A stretch of 64,000 nt of DNA from Hyaloperonospora brassicae. Lineage: Eukaryota; Oomycota; Peronosporomycetes; Peronosporales; Peronosporaceae. How positions within the stretch are numbered: position 1 is the first letter of the stretch; each line of letters opens with the position of its first letter. The position numbers and the translations under genes were made by a program. This document shows positions 23,901 to 34,011 of this stretch, piece after piece. The notes beneath the pieces were generated by a model. The model was given only the letters and a program-made list of their open reading frames with translations. It was not told where the DNA came from and ran no database searches. The stretch spans positions 248,001 through 312,000 of the forward strand of contig CANTFL010001244.1 of NCBI GenBank assembly GCA_947650285.1, given 5' to 3'.

Positions 23901-25130
23901 CACTGCGTCTTGTTTGTTCTTCACAACGTTCCTGAACTCTGCCATGAACGCCGAAATGTCGTCCTGCTGCGACGATAGCGGTTGCAGGTGAAAACGATAC
24001 TTCGTGCTCAGTCTCGACGCCAAGTCAACCAGGTCTACCACTTTCTTCCGGTACATGTCGATGTTCGTCTCCACTCGCGCTTTCGCCGCCCGCAGCGCTA
24101 CATATTCCTCGTTTGCTTGACTCTGTTCAGTCTGCAGCTTTGCGTCCTCTTCTTGCACTCTGGCAAACGTTCGTCGATGTTCCTCGATGATTGCGTCATA
24201 GTCGTTCAACACTGCTTGCAGCTCGTCGTCTGTATCGCTCATGATGTTTTCAATCTTGCTGTACGCGCGACGCACGCTCTCGTCCTTCACCCCCACATCT
24301 TCTTCCCGTCGTTTCAACTGCCCGTGCACTCGCTTCACTTCTGTCTGCAGCACTTGCAGCTCTTCCAGAGCTTTTTCGGCCTCTGCAATCTCATCTCGTC
24401 CTTCAGCTTCCTCGTCTCTTGCCTGTTGCAACTGCTCTTGTCTCGCTTCGAGCGACCGACGAATCGTCTCGGCGGCCTTCATATTGACCGTCAATATGTC
24501 GAGATCCCGCTTGTAATCTTTTGCGTGATCCAGTCGAGCTTTCTTGAGTTTTCGAATGGCTTCGAGTGCCTTTGTATACCGCGCGGATTCAAAGATCTGG
24601 TCAAACCTTTTTTTCAGCTCTGCGCCTTCTCGCAATGGCCAATTTGCGTCTTCTTGATGACAGAAAATCACGTTCTCGAGAATGGCTTTTGACACGCCCA
24701 ACATATCGGGAATGTGCTGGTCGAGTTCGCCGCATTTGTGACTCAGCGACACTTTCTCGCCCACTTCATTCACTACGCGAATGACGCCATCCAGTGCTTT
24801 AAATTGAAGACTCTTTTGCGTCTGGCGGACTTGAAACGTGCGTTGGACGACCATTGCTTTTCCTGCACGATTGCGAAAGCGCAGTCGGACACTGGCTTTC
24901 ACTTCGTTTGTACCGGCGAGTTTCGGGTCGTGCACGAGGCTATGGCCACTGCGCGCGCCAGGGGGTAACCCACCCGTGCACGCGAGTTTTAAACACTCGA
25001 TCACAGTCGTTTTGCCACATCCGTTGTCGCCTAATAAGACAGTCAGTGGATGGTAAAACTCAATGATTTCTTCCCGGTTTGGACTGAAACTCCGGATGCC
25101 GCGGATCGATAACTTCTCGATGCTGGACAT
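20931..25130 (-). CDS. RAD50: RAD50 double-strand-break repair ATPase
   Basis: SMC-like ATPase of the MRE11-RAD50-NBS1 complex, which senses, tethers and helps resect DNA breaks in the nucleus. Exons 25130-21295 and 21210-20931 give 1371 aa, near the family's about 1300. Walker A is LLGDNGCGKTT (residues 33-42), the Q-loop region includes ENVIFCHQED, and long heptad coiled coils run on both sides of a zinc hook (CPLC, about residue 700). The signature CSAGQKVLAALVIRLALAE and Walker B ILALDEPTTNLD follow, then the conserved SARSQQQNLQLVCITHDEEF. The 84-nt intron (21294-21211, GTACGA to TAG) splits the segment after Walker B. It is a multiple of three with no stop, so an unspliced reading stays open but adds 28 unrelated residues. 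The last about 35 residues are not family-like, so the exact C-terminus is uncertain. Confidence 0.95.
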   Translation of the reverse strand: MSSIEKLSIRGIRSFSPNREEIIEFYHPLTVLLGDNGCGKTTVIECLKLACTGGLPPGARSGHSLVHDPKLAGTNEVKASVRLRFRNRAGKAMVVQRTFQVRQTQKSLQFKALDGVIRVVNEVGEKVSLSHKCGELDQHIPDMLGVSKAILENVIFCHQEDANWPLREGAELKKRFDQIFESARYTKALEAIRKLKKARLDHAKDYKRDLDILTVNMKAAETIRRSLEARQEQLQQARDEEAEGRDEIAEAEKALEELQVLQTEVKRVHGQLKRREEDVGVKDESVRRAYSKIENIMSDTDDELQAVLNDYDAIIEEHRRTFARVQEEDAKLQTEQSQANEEYVALRAAKARVETNIDMYRKKVVDLVDLASRLSTKYRFHLQPLSSQQDDISAFMAEFRNVVKNKQDAVNSLDAKQRQDDEKLTMELSELTSQVKQIRSELEAKTRSLEALNRDKKAIAHRLSELGGAGLHSQREAEEMSTQVLEAEQTLAEFKKTHDVAALKHDIQGFNRQINDINGTVEDLGQQITTLRTYAHKNSELEIKRSEYKRRQEAFQADLSDKVLDIEEILEGGEPPTDRASLVSTIARMDGLIAERQRSCDVKKKELRSAEQRLVENETSAKLAEKELSVLRAKKNELDMHDMPGLKALLDKVIPGHDLTSAELGVKEAERAYADAKDKVVRRRNMVMFLKIYKNKGMADHCCPLCERGMNREEERVYESILNDKTDDKKVADKIKKAESLETSSLETLNGIKERMPSWRKWMELETSIPQKVSELEEMYASQKMLEYDVQDKIPLFDQALEQLEAAKTAKSEMEVLRKCADDLHASDASITKEEQRMRALTGGSHGPHGRSLLEVEAERDSKQAEAQDLNLQLQRKQKEVDRINEMLQQLQNDLHSCREEKMKKETRRKEYDEAVNEQNRLREQEKMLKETCLKLRKSEPELERDVRSKTAERETRRAEASEQLRAKRLELQEGQGDFRVFSDKAKQVQGGELDKLDREVQSLSDRIAQTKQKEEAVNQSRAKLAPRMKSAEKSIGENEIVKRHIQDNLDYRGLQKELEKIRAEVQHLRVEVGKLPTLGDVNDRVAAASATLQAAQVSCATLTGKKQQLMENIREDKIKLRAPNLKDIEEKYRYKLIQFETTQMAVADLDRYFKALDESLLQYHAKKVEEINTIIRTLWQITYKGQDIDTIELVSGQQEGVVSKAARSYDYRVVMKKAGTAIDMRGRCSAGQKVLAALVIRLALAETFCLNCGILALDEPTTNLDTENKFGLAQAITEYDHALLVPATYIVLITNSPCVRSSLQCSILSARSQQQNLQLVCITHDEEFVQMLSRTQAMDGTRPEFYWRISREDMYVELHCSRDEVGPYLTCFEPGCVIHSGGNRFVSKIERHEWENGI

Positions 25131-26980
25131 GGGTTTCCAGCTGCCTGTTGGCTCGTCGAGTGGGTGAGAGAGGGCACTGGAGAACGGACCTGGTTTAGTG
25201 CGTCTGCGTTGCCGAAGCGGAGGTCGAGCGCGTGGGTGCGTTTTTTGTCCGACGGGTGTGTCGATCGAGTTGGCCGTACACTGTTCGACTTGAGGTTTCG
25301 GCGACCGTTATGACGACAGTGTGCGACTTGATATGACGGACATATGACGACGATGGGCAGTCATCAACAAACTTTTGCTTTTTTTCTCGCTGTGCACTGT
25401 GCTACGCAAAAATGTGCCAGTTGTTCTCTTTTCCTGCTGGATTGCGTCGTTTTTGTTGCCCGAGCAAAGGATAGAGCTGTTGTGGTTGTACTCGTTGGCG
25501 TTGTATTGCTATGATTTGCTGTGCTGCCTTCCGAGGTGTTGTGTATCGATGCAAAGATCTGCTTGTACCACTGATCGTTTCGTTTGCGATGCCGTCTCCG
25601 ATAAGTTGTCCTCGAAAGTGACGCAACTTTCGGGAGGTCTGTAGACTGCGTTTACAGGGATTGTTCTTCGGCCGCTACGTTACGAGCTGGAAATTATGGC
25701 CAGAGTGGGCCGTACGCATTCATGCGTAAATGCAACTTTTGTCAGGTAAAGTCCGTCGCAGCATGAAAGGATCGTGTCAGACACTATCGTCATCGACAGT
25801 CTGCTTTGTCGGGGGTAAAATTCTACTCAAATCACAAAGCAGGACAAAAATGGGTACTCTGTGAGGTGTGCAGATCAAGCTGGAGGTTCCATGATCTCAA
25901 TGAGCAGCCCGGTGACTTTCTTGGGATATGTCAAGGAATGATGCAAAAGTTGCACAGGACAATGGTGCTTTCCGTCGGAACTGTGTTTTGTATATGCCAA
26001 TTGGTCCACTCGTATCATTGTTTAGCAACGGAGCCGTAGCTGTTGCGAATCAAGAGGCTCAGCGAACATTTACAAGCATCTGAGGCTATCAAGAATGGAG
26101 GCGTGACCACGATCTCGTTCAGGGGAGCTTACAACGGCACATCTGATCTGCAAAACCATATAGTAACACCGCTAGTTGTACTTTATCTGCAAGTGCACGG
26201 ATAAGTGAGATCAGCAAGACCAGTGAAACATTTTACAAGGACTGCATGTAGCCTCATCGCAGAATTGCACAGACCGTTTCGGAACGACAACGACTTTGGC
26301 ACCGTCAGTGCGTGTTACCTTGACCCATTGCAGTTCTGAGATGGTTTGCGTATAAATAGCGATGCAGCGAGTATACAGCGGGGGTCACAAGCAACCGGCG
26401 AGCTTGATCTTGTGCCGTTTACTTCTCATGGATCAAATCGCAGCACACGCTTCTTACGAGTTACCCTCCGTGTTGACTGCGCAGCGATAGAGGTGTGATC
26501 GGCCATTCCTACATCTTGGAACATCAAACGGACCTCTCGCACGCTGTTGAGATGATAGCTAGTGATGGAAGCATATTGCAACTACTTCAAGCAGCTAAAA
26601 GCGGATGATGAGTACTGTTGCTGAGTCACTACCACTGGTCCATTTCAAACAGTACAAACCCTTTGAATTTGCGAAGAAAGTTATCCCGCTGTTCAACAAT
26701 GTTGCGTCACTTGCACATTGAACGACGTACAGGTTGACGGCCACCCGTACTCGCACTATGTAGCATCCATTACAAAGCATACGACCACTGAAGTCGTCCT
26801 ACTACAAGACGATGGATGCGATCCCTATCTGGTTGCCGATCAAACGTACTTGGTCATGTAGTCGACCGTGCTGCTCACTTGTAAATTGCTTTCGTGATGG
26901 TGTTTCTCTTCCCCCTGTAACTACGGCACACTTGTGAGTCTTTGCAAGCAACTGTCAATCTTTCTTCTGTTTTTGCAGAC

Positions 26981-27449
26981 AAAGCCTACGTTCTCAGACT
27001 ACTTACAAAGCTTCTTTCTCAGTTTGGTGATCTCGCTCATTGTGGAAGCTCCGAAGCGTTCGATCGAGAAGTACAAACATAGCAATCCGTGCAACTGCAC
27101 ACAGCTGATCATCTCGCGACAGATCTATGTCGCTCTCGTGCTGTATGGCAGTCCGCACGCTGCACTCGGTAGATCATTTTGTGATGCAAGTGCGAGTTTA
27201 GCTGCCGACAAGCCGACGTACGTCTGGGTCGTTCCGTATCCCCCTGCCACGCAGTTGATCGCGAACTGCAGGACGTTCGTCTTAGCACGCTGCTACGCAA
27301 AACACATGCATGATGCAGGTACGCGTTTTCTTGTGTTCGTATCAGAGAGGTCTTTCAGGTGTGAGGACAAGCAGATCCACGGACGCAGTGCGATACGGTC
27401 GCGCTATGAAGCTATTGTATCAACTTGCCACGGTATATTGGTTGTTTGA
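26981..27449 (+). pseudogene. Possible remnant of a multi-pass acyltransferase C-terminal exon
   Basis: A pyrimidine-rich tract ending in TTTTTGCAG at about 26980 looks like a 3' splice site. It is followed by a frame encoding TKPTFSDYLQSFFLSLVISL then IVEAPKRSIEKY. A hydrophobic helix followed by VEAP resembles the last helix of nose-resistant-to-fluoxetine/acyltransferase-3 membrane proteins. No upstream exons of that family are visible, and the frame then loses recognisable features. I see only this exon-sized block, so function and family are tentative. Confidence 0.25.
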
Positions 27450-28921
27450 CTTGCCGCCGCTCGACGATAGTGTCAGCACGATTGCATACTGAATGACTTG
27501 GCAGTGCAGCTGAATGGGATGGACCGCCTATTGCCTGGTCCTTCAGGGTGGGTATGATGACGCTGGTCAGTAAGTTGTCAGATCATCAGTGTGTACGAAG
27601 CACATGTACACACGCAAGCGCTCGACACCATGTACGACATTACTCAAATTGTGATGCCTGACTATCCAATAGAAACTGCAAGGAACGAGATGCCGAGTAC
27701 TGCACTGGTACCACGAAGCGCGTCTCGACGTGAAGCTGCAGAGATGGAACACGCAACTTACTTGATAATAACATCAACAACAAACCACAAATACAATAAA
27801 ACGATCGTACGAAGCCGCCAGGCACCTCATTCTCAGTCAAGTGGCCAAATCAGCTGGAACTTGTTTCTTTCAAATGAGACTGAGCCAGGCATTACGCCAT
27901 AGCTACAGCTCAAAGCGCTCGCTGACCGTCACTCACCTGTATGCTTGGTAGCCGTCTGTATCGTGTGCATGCTTTTGCCTTCGCACCATGTGTCAAGCTT
28001 TTCGGTTGATCCAGTATCGTACATGACCCCACGCAAGACAAATGCTCAACACGTGCTATATGTATCAGCGTTGCAATCTGTATCGACAGCCTCACTTCCT
28101 GCATCGTCAAGTGAGAATGGTGCTATCTGCACGCAATGGTTCACCAATGCAACTGTCTTGCCGCTTGCGAAGCGAGTCAAAAAGCTCACCGTTTCGCAAT
28201 GCATGCTGGCGGAAGAACAAACATGCAGCAGTCATGGTCAGCCGACCTCTATCGAGATCATTGTGTGCGCATGAGACGCGTTCTTGTTCATCTTGAGACT
28301 GACGATCTGCAAGTATGCCGACTCGTGTATCGTAGCTGGACACACGAGCGGGGACACTACACACCGAACACGTGAAACAGAGGCAAACAACTCATCATCG
28401 TCCGGTATGTGCAGCTTACTGTTGTCAAGTCGATGACGAGCAGACTGGTTGTGAACGAATGTGGTCTTCGATCATTTTGATCGAGGTTCGATTCCTCTTG
28501 TGGTCTTTGTGTTGCAGAGGTCCATGCAAGTCCTACAAACGATTGACCATCTGCGTGTTACAGCTATCACAAATGACCGCTGGTCGGAGGATGCACATAG
28601 GCAGAACGTCGTGGGCACCGGTGACCGTCCTCTCGACACTCGTCAGTTTGTCAAGTCGTAGTATCACGATCGATGAGTTCAGAAAAAGGGAACGATCGCG
28701 TCTAGTACCAAGTAAGAAGTAGCAAGAAGCAAAGACTCGGGCCATTGGCTGCGTGCACTTCACAGGACCCACAGGTACTACTCGCAGAAACAGAAGACAT
28801 GGCACTCACTAGGAATGAACGAAGGTGCAGGCGACGACTGTCGTTACGAGCTCTTGACGTAAGCTTGATGAGAACAAGAGACGCCGCTTGACGTAGCTGG
28901 AAAGCGGTATCTACAGGGAAT

Positions 28922-28982
28922 GTTTTTTGAGGTTTTTTTTCCCCCCTCCCAACCAAAAAAAAATTTTTTATTAAAAAAAACC
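28922..28982. repeat. Homopolymer block (T/C/A/T/A runs)
   Basis: A 60-bp stretch of alternating homopolymers: T6, T8, C6, then A9, T6 and A8. A GGT8 near its start and an A8CC at its end are complementary. It could be a decayed transposon end, a processed tail or a difficult-to-assemble site. Confidence 0.7.
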
Positions 28983-29913
28983 ACGCACCGTTGCTGAATA
29001 TATACAATGCTCGTCATGGATTTTGCGAACGAAGCGGTGGCTCGTTTGCTCGTTGCTTCTTCGCCACGATACTGTCACAGTCTCACTTCGTAATCTTCGT
29101 AGCGTTGCGCTGTTGTGCTGCTGGGATAAAGCGCTCGTGCGCAACAACTAGGCAGGCACTTGCTTACAATTTCTCTTGCTCGATACGCTCTTGTGCGTGA
29201 CGGCATCGTACAACTTGCAGCAAGTTTGTGTCGTACGGCACATTAGTGCTACGAACGGAGCACTGTTCGAACGGACGCGCCGTCGTGTCGTCGCTCGTCA
29301 ATCTGACTCGAATCACATCGTAGCTACAGTGCCATACATTTTGCCGAGCATGGGGCAAGGCAGCGTACCGCACACTTAAAAACTTGCCTCTTCATTAGGT
29401 CACATGCTGCAATGAACCAGCAATCACACAGTGCAGCAACTTCCACTGCTTCTTCTGCGCACGTTGTCGGGTTCGTCACCGCTCATGCCTCTCAATTACA
29501 CGCACAACTAACTCGTGGCAACTCAAGTCTGGGTGCTTCTCTTCCGAGTCGTTTGGGTCCTTTTCAAGACCCTTTTGGGGTTGTTCCAAGAACCTGCCAA
29601 TCGCCTCTCGTCGCGCGCCGCACGCTATGCGAAAAACAAAACACCCACTCACCCACCCACTCACCCACCCACGGATTTTCCGCCGCACAACATCCGGACA
29701 TCCGGACGCGCGCTGCATCTCTCGTCCATCCCCCATCCCCACCCCCCCTAGCCCTACTGCAAGCCTCCGTCGTGCTATACACTATACGTGTACAACACCG
29801 CAACAGCCAGTGAGAGGGGGAGAGAGATCGAGCGAGCGCGCGCGCCGCTCCGTTTGTCGTCGTCGTCGTCGTCGTCGTCTGTGGCATTTCCCACTCGGCA
29901 CTCGCTCTGGACG

Positions 29914-32196
29914 ATGCAGACCCCCACGCCGCCCGGTACGTCGTCGTCGCTTCCGCCCACCCTGCGTTGCTGCTACTGCGATTGCGTTATTACGCGCTCG
30001 GTTCTCATTGCATCCCCTCTATCGCTATCGTTTTCGCTATCTTTATCGTTCTCTATCTTTTTGGCTCTCTCTTTTTGTCTCTCTCTTTTTGGCTCTATCG
30101 CTCTTTTTGGCTCTATCGCTCTTTTTGGCTCTCTATTTTGGTCGATGTTTGTGTATGTGAAGGCTCGGCAGATGGCACGTCGCCCGTCCGGTCGCAGGGC
30201 AGGAAGCCGTCGCCCGCCGACTTTATGTTTGGCACGACGCTCGGGGAAGGCGCGTACGCTCGAGTGCGTGAGCGTGTGGTGCTGTGTTGCGGGCAATAGG
30301 GACACGTTGTCGACGAAGTGAGACGAGAGATGGGCTCACGTACGTGCGCTGCTCTTGTGTGATGGTCTGTAGGTGGTGCACTCGCGCATGAAGGACACGG
30401 GCGTGGAGTATGCAGTCAAGATCATGGAAAAGCGCTTCATTCGCAAGGAGAAGAAGGTCAAATTCGTCATGATGGAGCGCAAAGTGTTTTCCAAGATCTC
30501 GCACGAGCGCGTGGTGAAGCTCTTTTTCACGTTCCAGGTACACTGGGACTGCTGCTGCTTTGATGCGTTCATTGGGTGTAGCCATGTGGATGGCTCGCTC
30601 AGTGGACATACGTTTTGAGTGGGAGCGTGCGTTCGTGTGCGTTCGTGTGCTAATGCTGCTTTGTGTGTCGTAGGACAATAGCTACTTGTACATGGTGATG
30701 GAGCTTTGCCGGGGTGGCGAGTTGCTTGACGTCATTACGTACGTCTGCTGTCGGATTTCTTTGCTGCTTGTGGTCAATGCATCTGTACGTGTCTCAATGG
30801 ACTGATGGACGGTCTCTTTTGCTGCTGGTCATGTTTGTTGTATCGGGCAGTAAGCACCAAAAGATACAGGCCGCTGCTGGCTTCACGGATCGCGCGTGCT
30901 CGCTGGAGCTGACGCGATTCTATATTGCTGAGGTCGTTGTCGCGCTCGAGTACTTGCACAAGAACGGTGTCATCCACCGCGACCTCAAGCCGGAGAACAT
31001 TCTCCTGAGCGACGATGGCCACCTCAAGGTGACAGACTTTGGCACAGCTAAGGACGAAACAGAGGAGAGCCGCCACAACACGTTTTGCGGTACAGCAGAA
31101 TACGTGTCACCCGAGGTGTTGCGCGATCAGGAAGCGTCCCGTGGTTGCGATCTGTGGGCCATGGCTTGCATGGTGTTCCAGTTGCTCGTCGGTCGACCCG
31201 TTTTTCGGGCAGAAAACGAGTACCTTACATTCCAGCAGATTCTGAACCATCCTGCCGAGGACTTTGCGTACCCGTCCGGATTCCCGCCGGTTGCACAAGA
31301 TCTGATTGACCGCATCCTCGTGCAGGAACCCAGTAAACGTCTTGGCGCTGGGACAGATGAAGAAGGCACCGGATACGTTGCACTGAAGTCGCACCCGTTT
31401 TTCGAAGGCATCGACTGGAACTCGGTCGGGTACACGCAGCCGCCGTACGTACCGGAGATCGGTCGGCTGCCACCTACAGATTACGTAAGACATGGTGATT
31501 GTGTGCACTGGAGCTCGTTCGCTGACACGCTGATACTGGTATCGTTGCGTCGTTCGTTGTATAGGATGGCGCGACTGAAGACTGGCTCTTTGCCGGTGTC
31601 GCGACCGAGTTGCAGGTTTCGTCGGGATTGGCACTCGACCCTCCGCCTTCCCCGTACGTGTGCTGTTGCATGTGAAGTCTGCAAGCGACAGGTGGTTTAC
31701 CCCTACTACCGTTTATGATTGTGCAGGGCTGAGCATGTTGACGTAGTGGAAGTGGCCCGCCAGAAGGCTGCAATACCGCCTGCAATGCGGCGCACGAGCT
31801 CGCTGTGGAACCGCTTCCTGCTGGATGACGAGCTGATCAAGATGGGCGGGCTCATTAGCAAGCGCAAGGGGCTGTTCTCGAAGAAACGTCAGTTGATTCT
31901 GACATCGAAGCCTCGTTTGATCTACATTGACCCCATTAGAATGAAGCAAAAGGGAGAGATTCCGTGGTCCGAGAGCCTCTACGTGAACTCAAAGAGCGCG
32001 ACCGCATTCGACGTCGTGACGGTAAGAAGCTCGAGTTGGCAAGTTCATGGTGCGAGGAGATCAACAGCTGACGTTTGTTTTTCTTTTGCTGATCGCTTGT
32101 CACCAGCCGAACCGGGTGTACCATCTGAATGACCTCGTCAACGGGTCAAAGAAGTGGATCGAGGCCATAAATGCTGCGCTTGTGCATCGAATGTAA
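29914..32196 (+). CDS. PDK1: PDK1-type AGC protein kinase with C-terminal PH domain
   Basis: 3-phosphoinositide-dependent kinase 1 homologue, which phosphorylates the activation loops of AGC kinases. Eight exons: 29914-29935, 30172-30263, 30373-30537, 30674-30738, 30851-31484, 31565-31653, 31727-32021 and 32107-32196. All introns are GT-AG and phases close perfectly (483 aa). The kinase domain begins DFMFGTTLGEGAYARV (glycine loop), then YAVKIMEKR (catalytic Lys), the PDK1-specific GGELLDVITKHQKIQ formed across intron 4, HRDLKPENILL, DFGTAKD and the activation loop HNTFCGTAEYVSPE with Thr where animal PDK1 has the autophosphorylated Ser. The PH domain (about residues 350-480) has KRKGLFSKKRQLILTSKPRL and GEIPWSESL as in PDK1. 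The first exon codes only seven residues plus one base, and intron 1 carries an 18-bp tandem repeat. Confidence 0.95.
30083..30136. repeat. 18-bp tandem repeat inside PDK1 intron 1
   Basis: Three head-to-tail copies of CTCTTTTTGGCTCTATCG (the third ends CTCTAT). More degenerate pyrimidine-rich copies precede them from about 30026. The block lies in the first intron of PDK1, close to its branch/acceptor side. Confidence 0.9.
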
Positions 32197-32504
32197 CGAA
32201 GCCATTGACTCCTCTTCTCGCGAGCCATGTGAATGTATGTTCGTGTAGGTTCAGTAGACGCTGTACGTGCGGTATGTGCTCATTGAAGTAGCAAGAGCCG
32301 TTGTCAGGCAGCTGTCCACCAATGCACGTCATTGTCCAGGTACAAAGTGTTCTGACAACCTCCTTCCATACAGCAGCACTACATTGTCTCGAGTGACTCA
32401 CAAATTTTCCGTGCCAAAAGAGCTCGTCTGCATTATCATTTATCAGCAAACCCAGCTACAGTCCCGCTTCCCAAACTCGGCTACTTCCACTAGCACTGCT
32501 GCGC
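32197..32504. other. Convergent spacer PDK1 / eL22
   Basis: 308 bp between two stop codons. It holds both 3' UTRs, and I see no other feature. Confidence 0.6.
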
Positions 32505-33232
32505 TTACTCGTCGTCCTCTTCGGCGTCGTTGCCAGCATCGTGGATGTTGAAGTATCGCAGTTCGTACGTGTACTTGTCCGACGCAATCACGTGCAGGTA
32601 GTCGCGCAGCTGCTGCTTCTTCAAGTACTTCTTCGTCAAGTACTTGAGGTAGCGCTTGCTGAACGGAGGCAACGAGGCTACGTGCAGCTTGGTCTTCTCC
32701 CGGGTGATTGTGACGGCATCCCCGAGCACGCCCGTCTTGCCCCCGACTTTGATGCGGTCGTGCAGGAACTTTTCAAACGACGCCGGGTCCAGCACGTGGT
32801 CGTCGACTGGGATCGTGCAGTCGATCGTGAACTTGAGCAGGTGCTTCTTGCTGATCTTCTTGCCCTTGTGCTACACAAAAGACAGACTGCATCAGCACGT
32901 TTGTTGCACAGACAAGGCGACCTCTAGTGGTCATTGCAGTGGCGAGTGCCTCGAGTCCGTGCTACGTGGGCACGTCCAGTCACTCGCTCGTACGGGACGC
33001 AACAGGTGATCCGCTTATCTGTTCCACTGCATATATGTGTGGCAATCCACTCGAGCACGAAAAACACACACACGACACTTTCGCGTGTGGTTCCTGCGCA
33101 GTGGATTGCCCACAGAGAAGGGAACTCTGTTTGCCCGAGCAGAGAAGGAGCACTCTGCAGCTTAGCAACTCATACACTCGCCGCCGCACACATGCGCGCG
33201 CGGGCGGTGATGGAACTTACGGTGGGAGCCAT
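32505..33232 (-). CDS. RPL22: 60S ribosomal protein eL22
   Basis: Component of the cytosolic large ribosomal subunit. Exon 1 (33232-33221) codes only Met-Ala-Pro-Thr. A 350-nt intron (GTAAGT to TAG) separates it from exon 2 (32870-32505). The joined protein is 125 aa, as expected for eL22. It reads [20 protein letters not shown], then [19 protein letters not shown], the conserved [20 protein letters not shown] and the acidic end DAEEDDE. The start is fixed by this four-residue first exon, since exon 2 alone has no suitable ATG before conserved residues. The gene is divergent from ribosomal protein P2. Confidence 0.95.
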
Positions 33233-33666
33233 TGCGTCGAGAGTACGGGAGCGCGGGGGAGACAGCGTCGGTCGGATAATGGCGCGTCGCGTGTGGTGGG
33301 GGGCGCGCTGCGAGCGTTGATTGGCGGAAATGCCAGCAGCTCAAACCACTGGACGAGAGCTGCTGGCGCGCCGACCCCGAGCCCTAGTGGACGAGAATGA
33401 GTGGACGAGAAGGCCCGCGGACGGGTCGGTCCCCTAGTGCGTCGCAATTGGTCCCCTCGATGGAGCTTGAGCGACTGGAGTGGGTACACGAATTCCAGGC
33501 GGCCGGTCGGTCGTTCCTCGACTCTTGCCATCTTGTATCTGGTCGACTCGAAGGAACCTTAAAGTGATTCAAGGTGCGCATTAAGTGCACCATGCGAGGC
33601 ATCGATGCGTACAACTAATGTGAGGATCGACTGACGGCACGTTCTGAACCAACGCCTGCGTGACAG
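33233..33666. promoter_or_regulatory. Bidirectional promoter of two ribosomal protein genes (eL22 / P2)
   Basis: 434 bp separate the divergent start codons. An ATTGG (inverted CCAAT box) lies at about 33320 in TTGATTGGCGG. The P2 ATG is preceded directly by TGACAG, which also looks like a 3' splice site, so the P2 mRNA may have a 5' UTR intron here. The arrangement suits coordinated expression. Confidence 0.55.
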
Positions 33667-34011
33667 ATGCGTTACATTGCTGCTTACCTGCTTGCTGTCC
33701 TGGGTGGCCACCCCTCTCCTACAGAGAACGAAGTGACGAAGATTTTGACCGCTTCGGGCATCGAGTTTGACGCCAAGCGTGTGGCGGCTGTGGTCAAGGC
33801 CATGGAGGGTAAGAACATTGACGAAGTCATTGCAGCCGGCAGTGAGAAGCTCGCTGTGTTTGGGTCAGCTGGTGCTGCTCCTGCCGCTGCTGGTGCGGCT
33901 GCCCCGGGTGCCGAGGCTGCTAAGGTGGAGGAGAAGGTTGTGGAGGAGGAAGAGGAAGTCGACATGGGCGGTGGCATGGACATGTTTGGCGCGGGAGACG
34001 AGGACTACTAG
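33667..34011 (+). CDS. RPLP2: 60S acidic ribosomal protein P2
   Basis: Lateral-stalk protein of the cytosolic ribosome that recruits translation GTPases. Single exon, 114 aa. It has the helical N-terminal dimerisation domain (MRYIAAYLLAVLGGHPSPT, KAMEGKNIDEVIAAGSEKL), an Ala/Gly/Pro hinge, an acidic KVVEEEEEV stretch and the diagnostic tail DMFGAGDEDY (compare GFGLFD in animals). P2 rather than P1 is indicated by RYIAAYLL and by ENEVTKILTASG. Confidence 0.96.
   Translation: MRYIAAYLLAVLGGHPSPTENEVTKILTASGIEFDAKRVAAVVKAMEGKNIDEVIAAGSEKLAVFGSAGAAPAAAGAAAPGAEAAKVEEKVVEEEEEVDMGGGMDMFGAGDEDY

Larger units (their letters stand above)
25131..29913. other. Gene-poor region, probably with eroded coding remnants
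   Basis: No intact gene is supported over 4.8 kb. Scattered short frames with amino-acid runs that look once-coding (for example 26605-26720 plus) are interrupted by stops. One fragment resembling a membrane acyltransferase exon is listed separately. The last 150 bp before the PDK1 start contain a GTC run (about 29855-29880) and are likely its 5' UTR. Confidence 0.45.
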
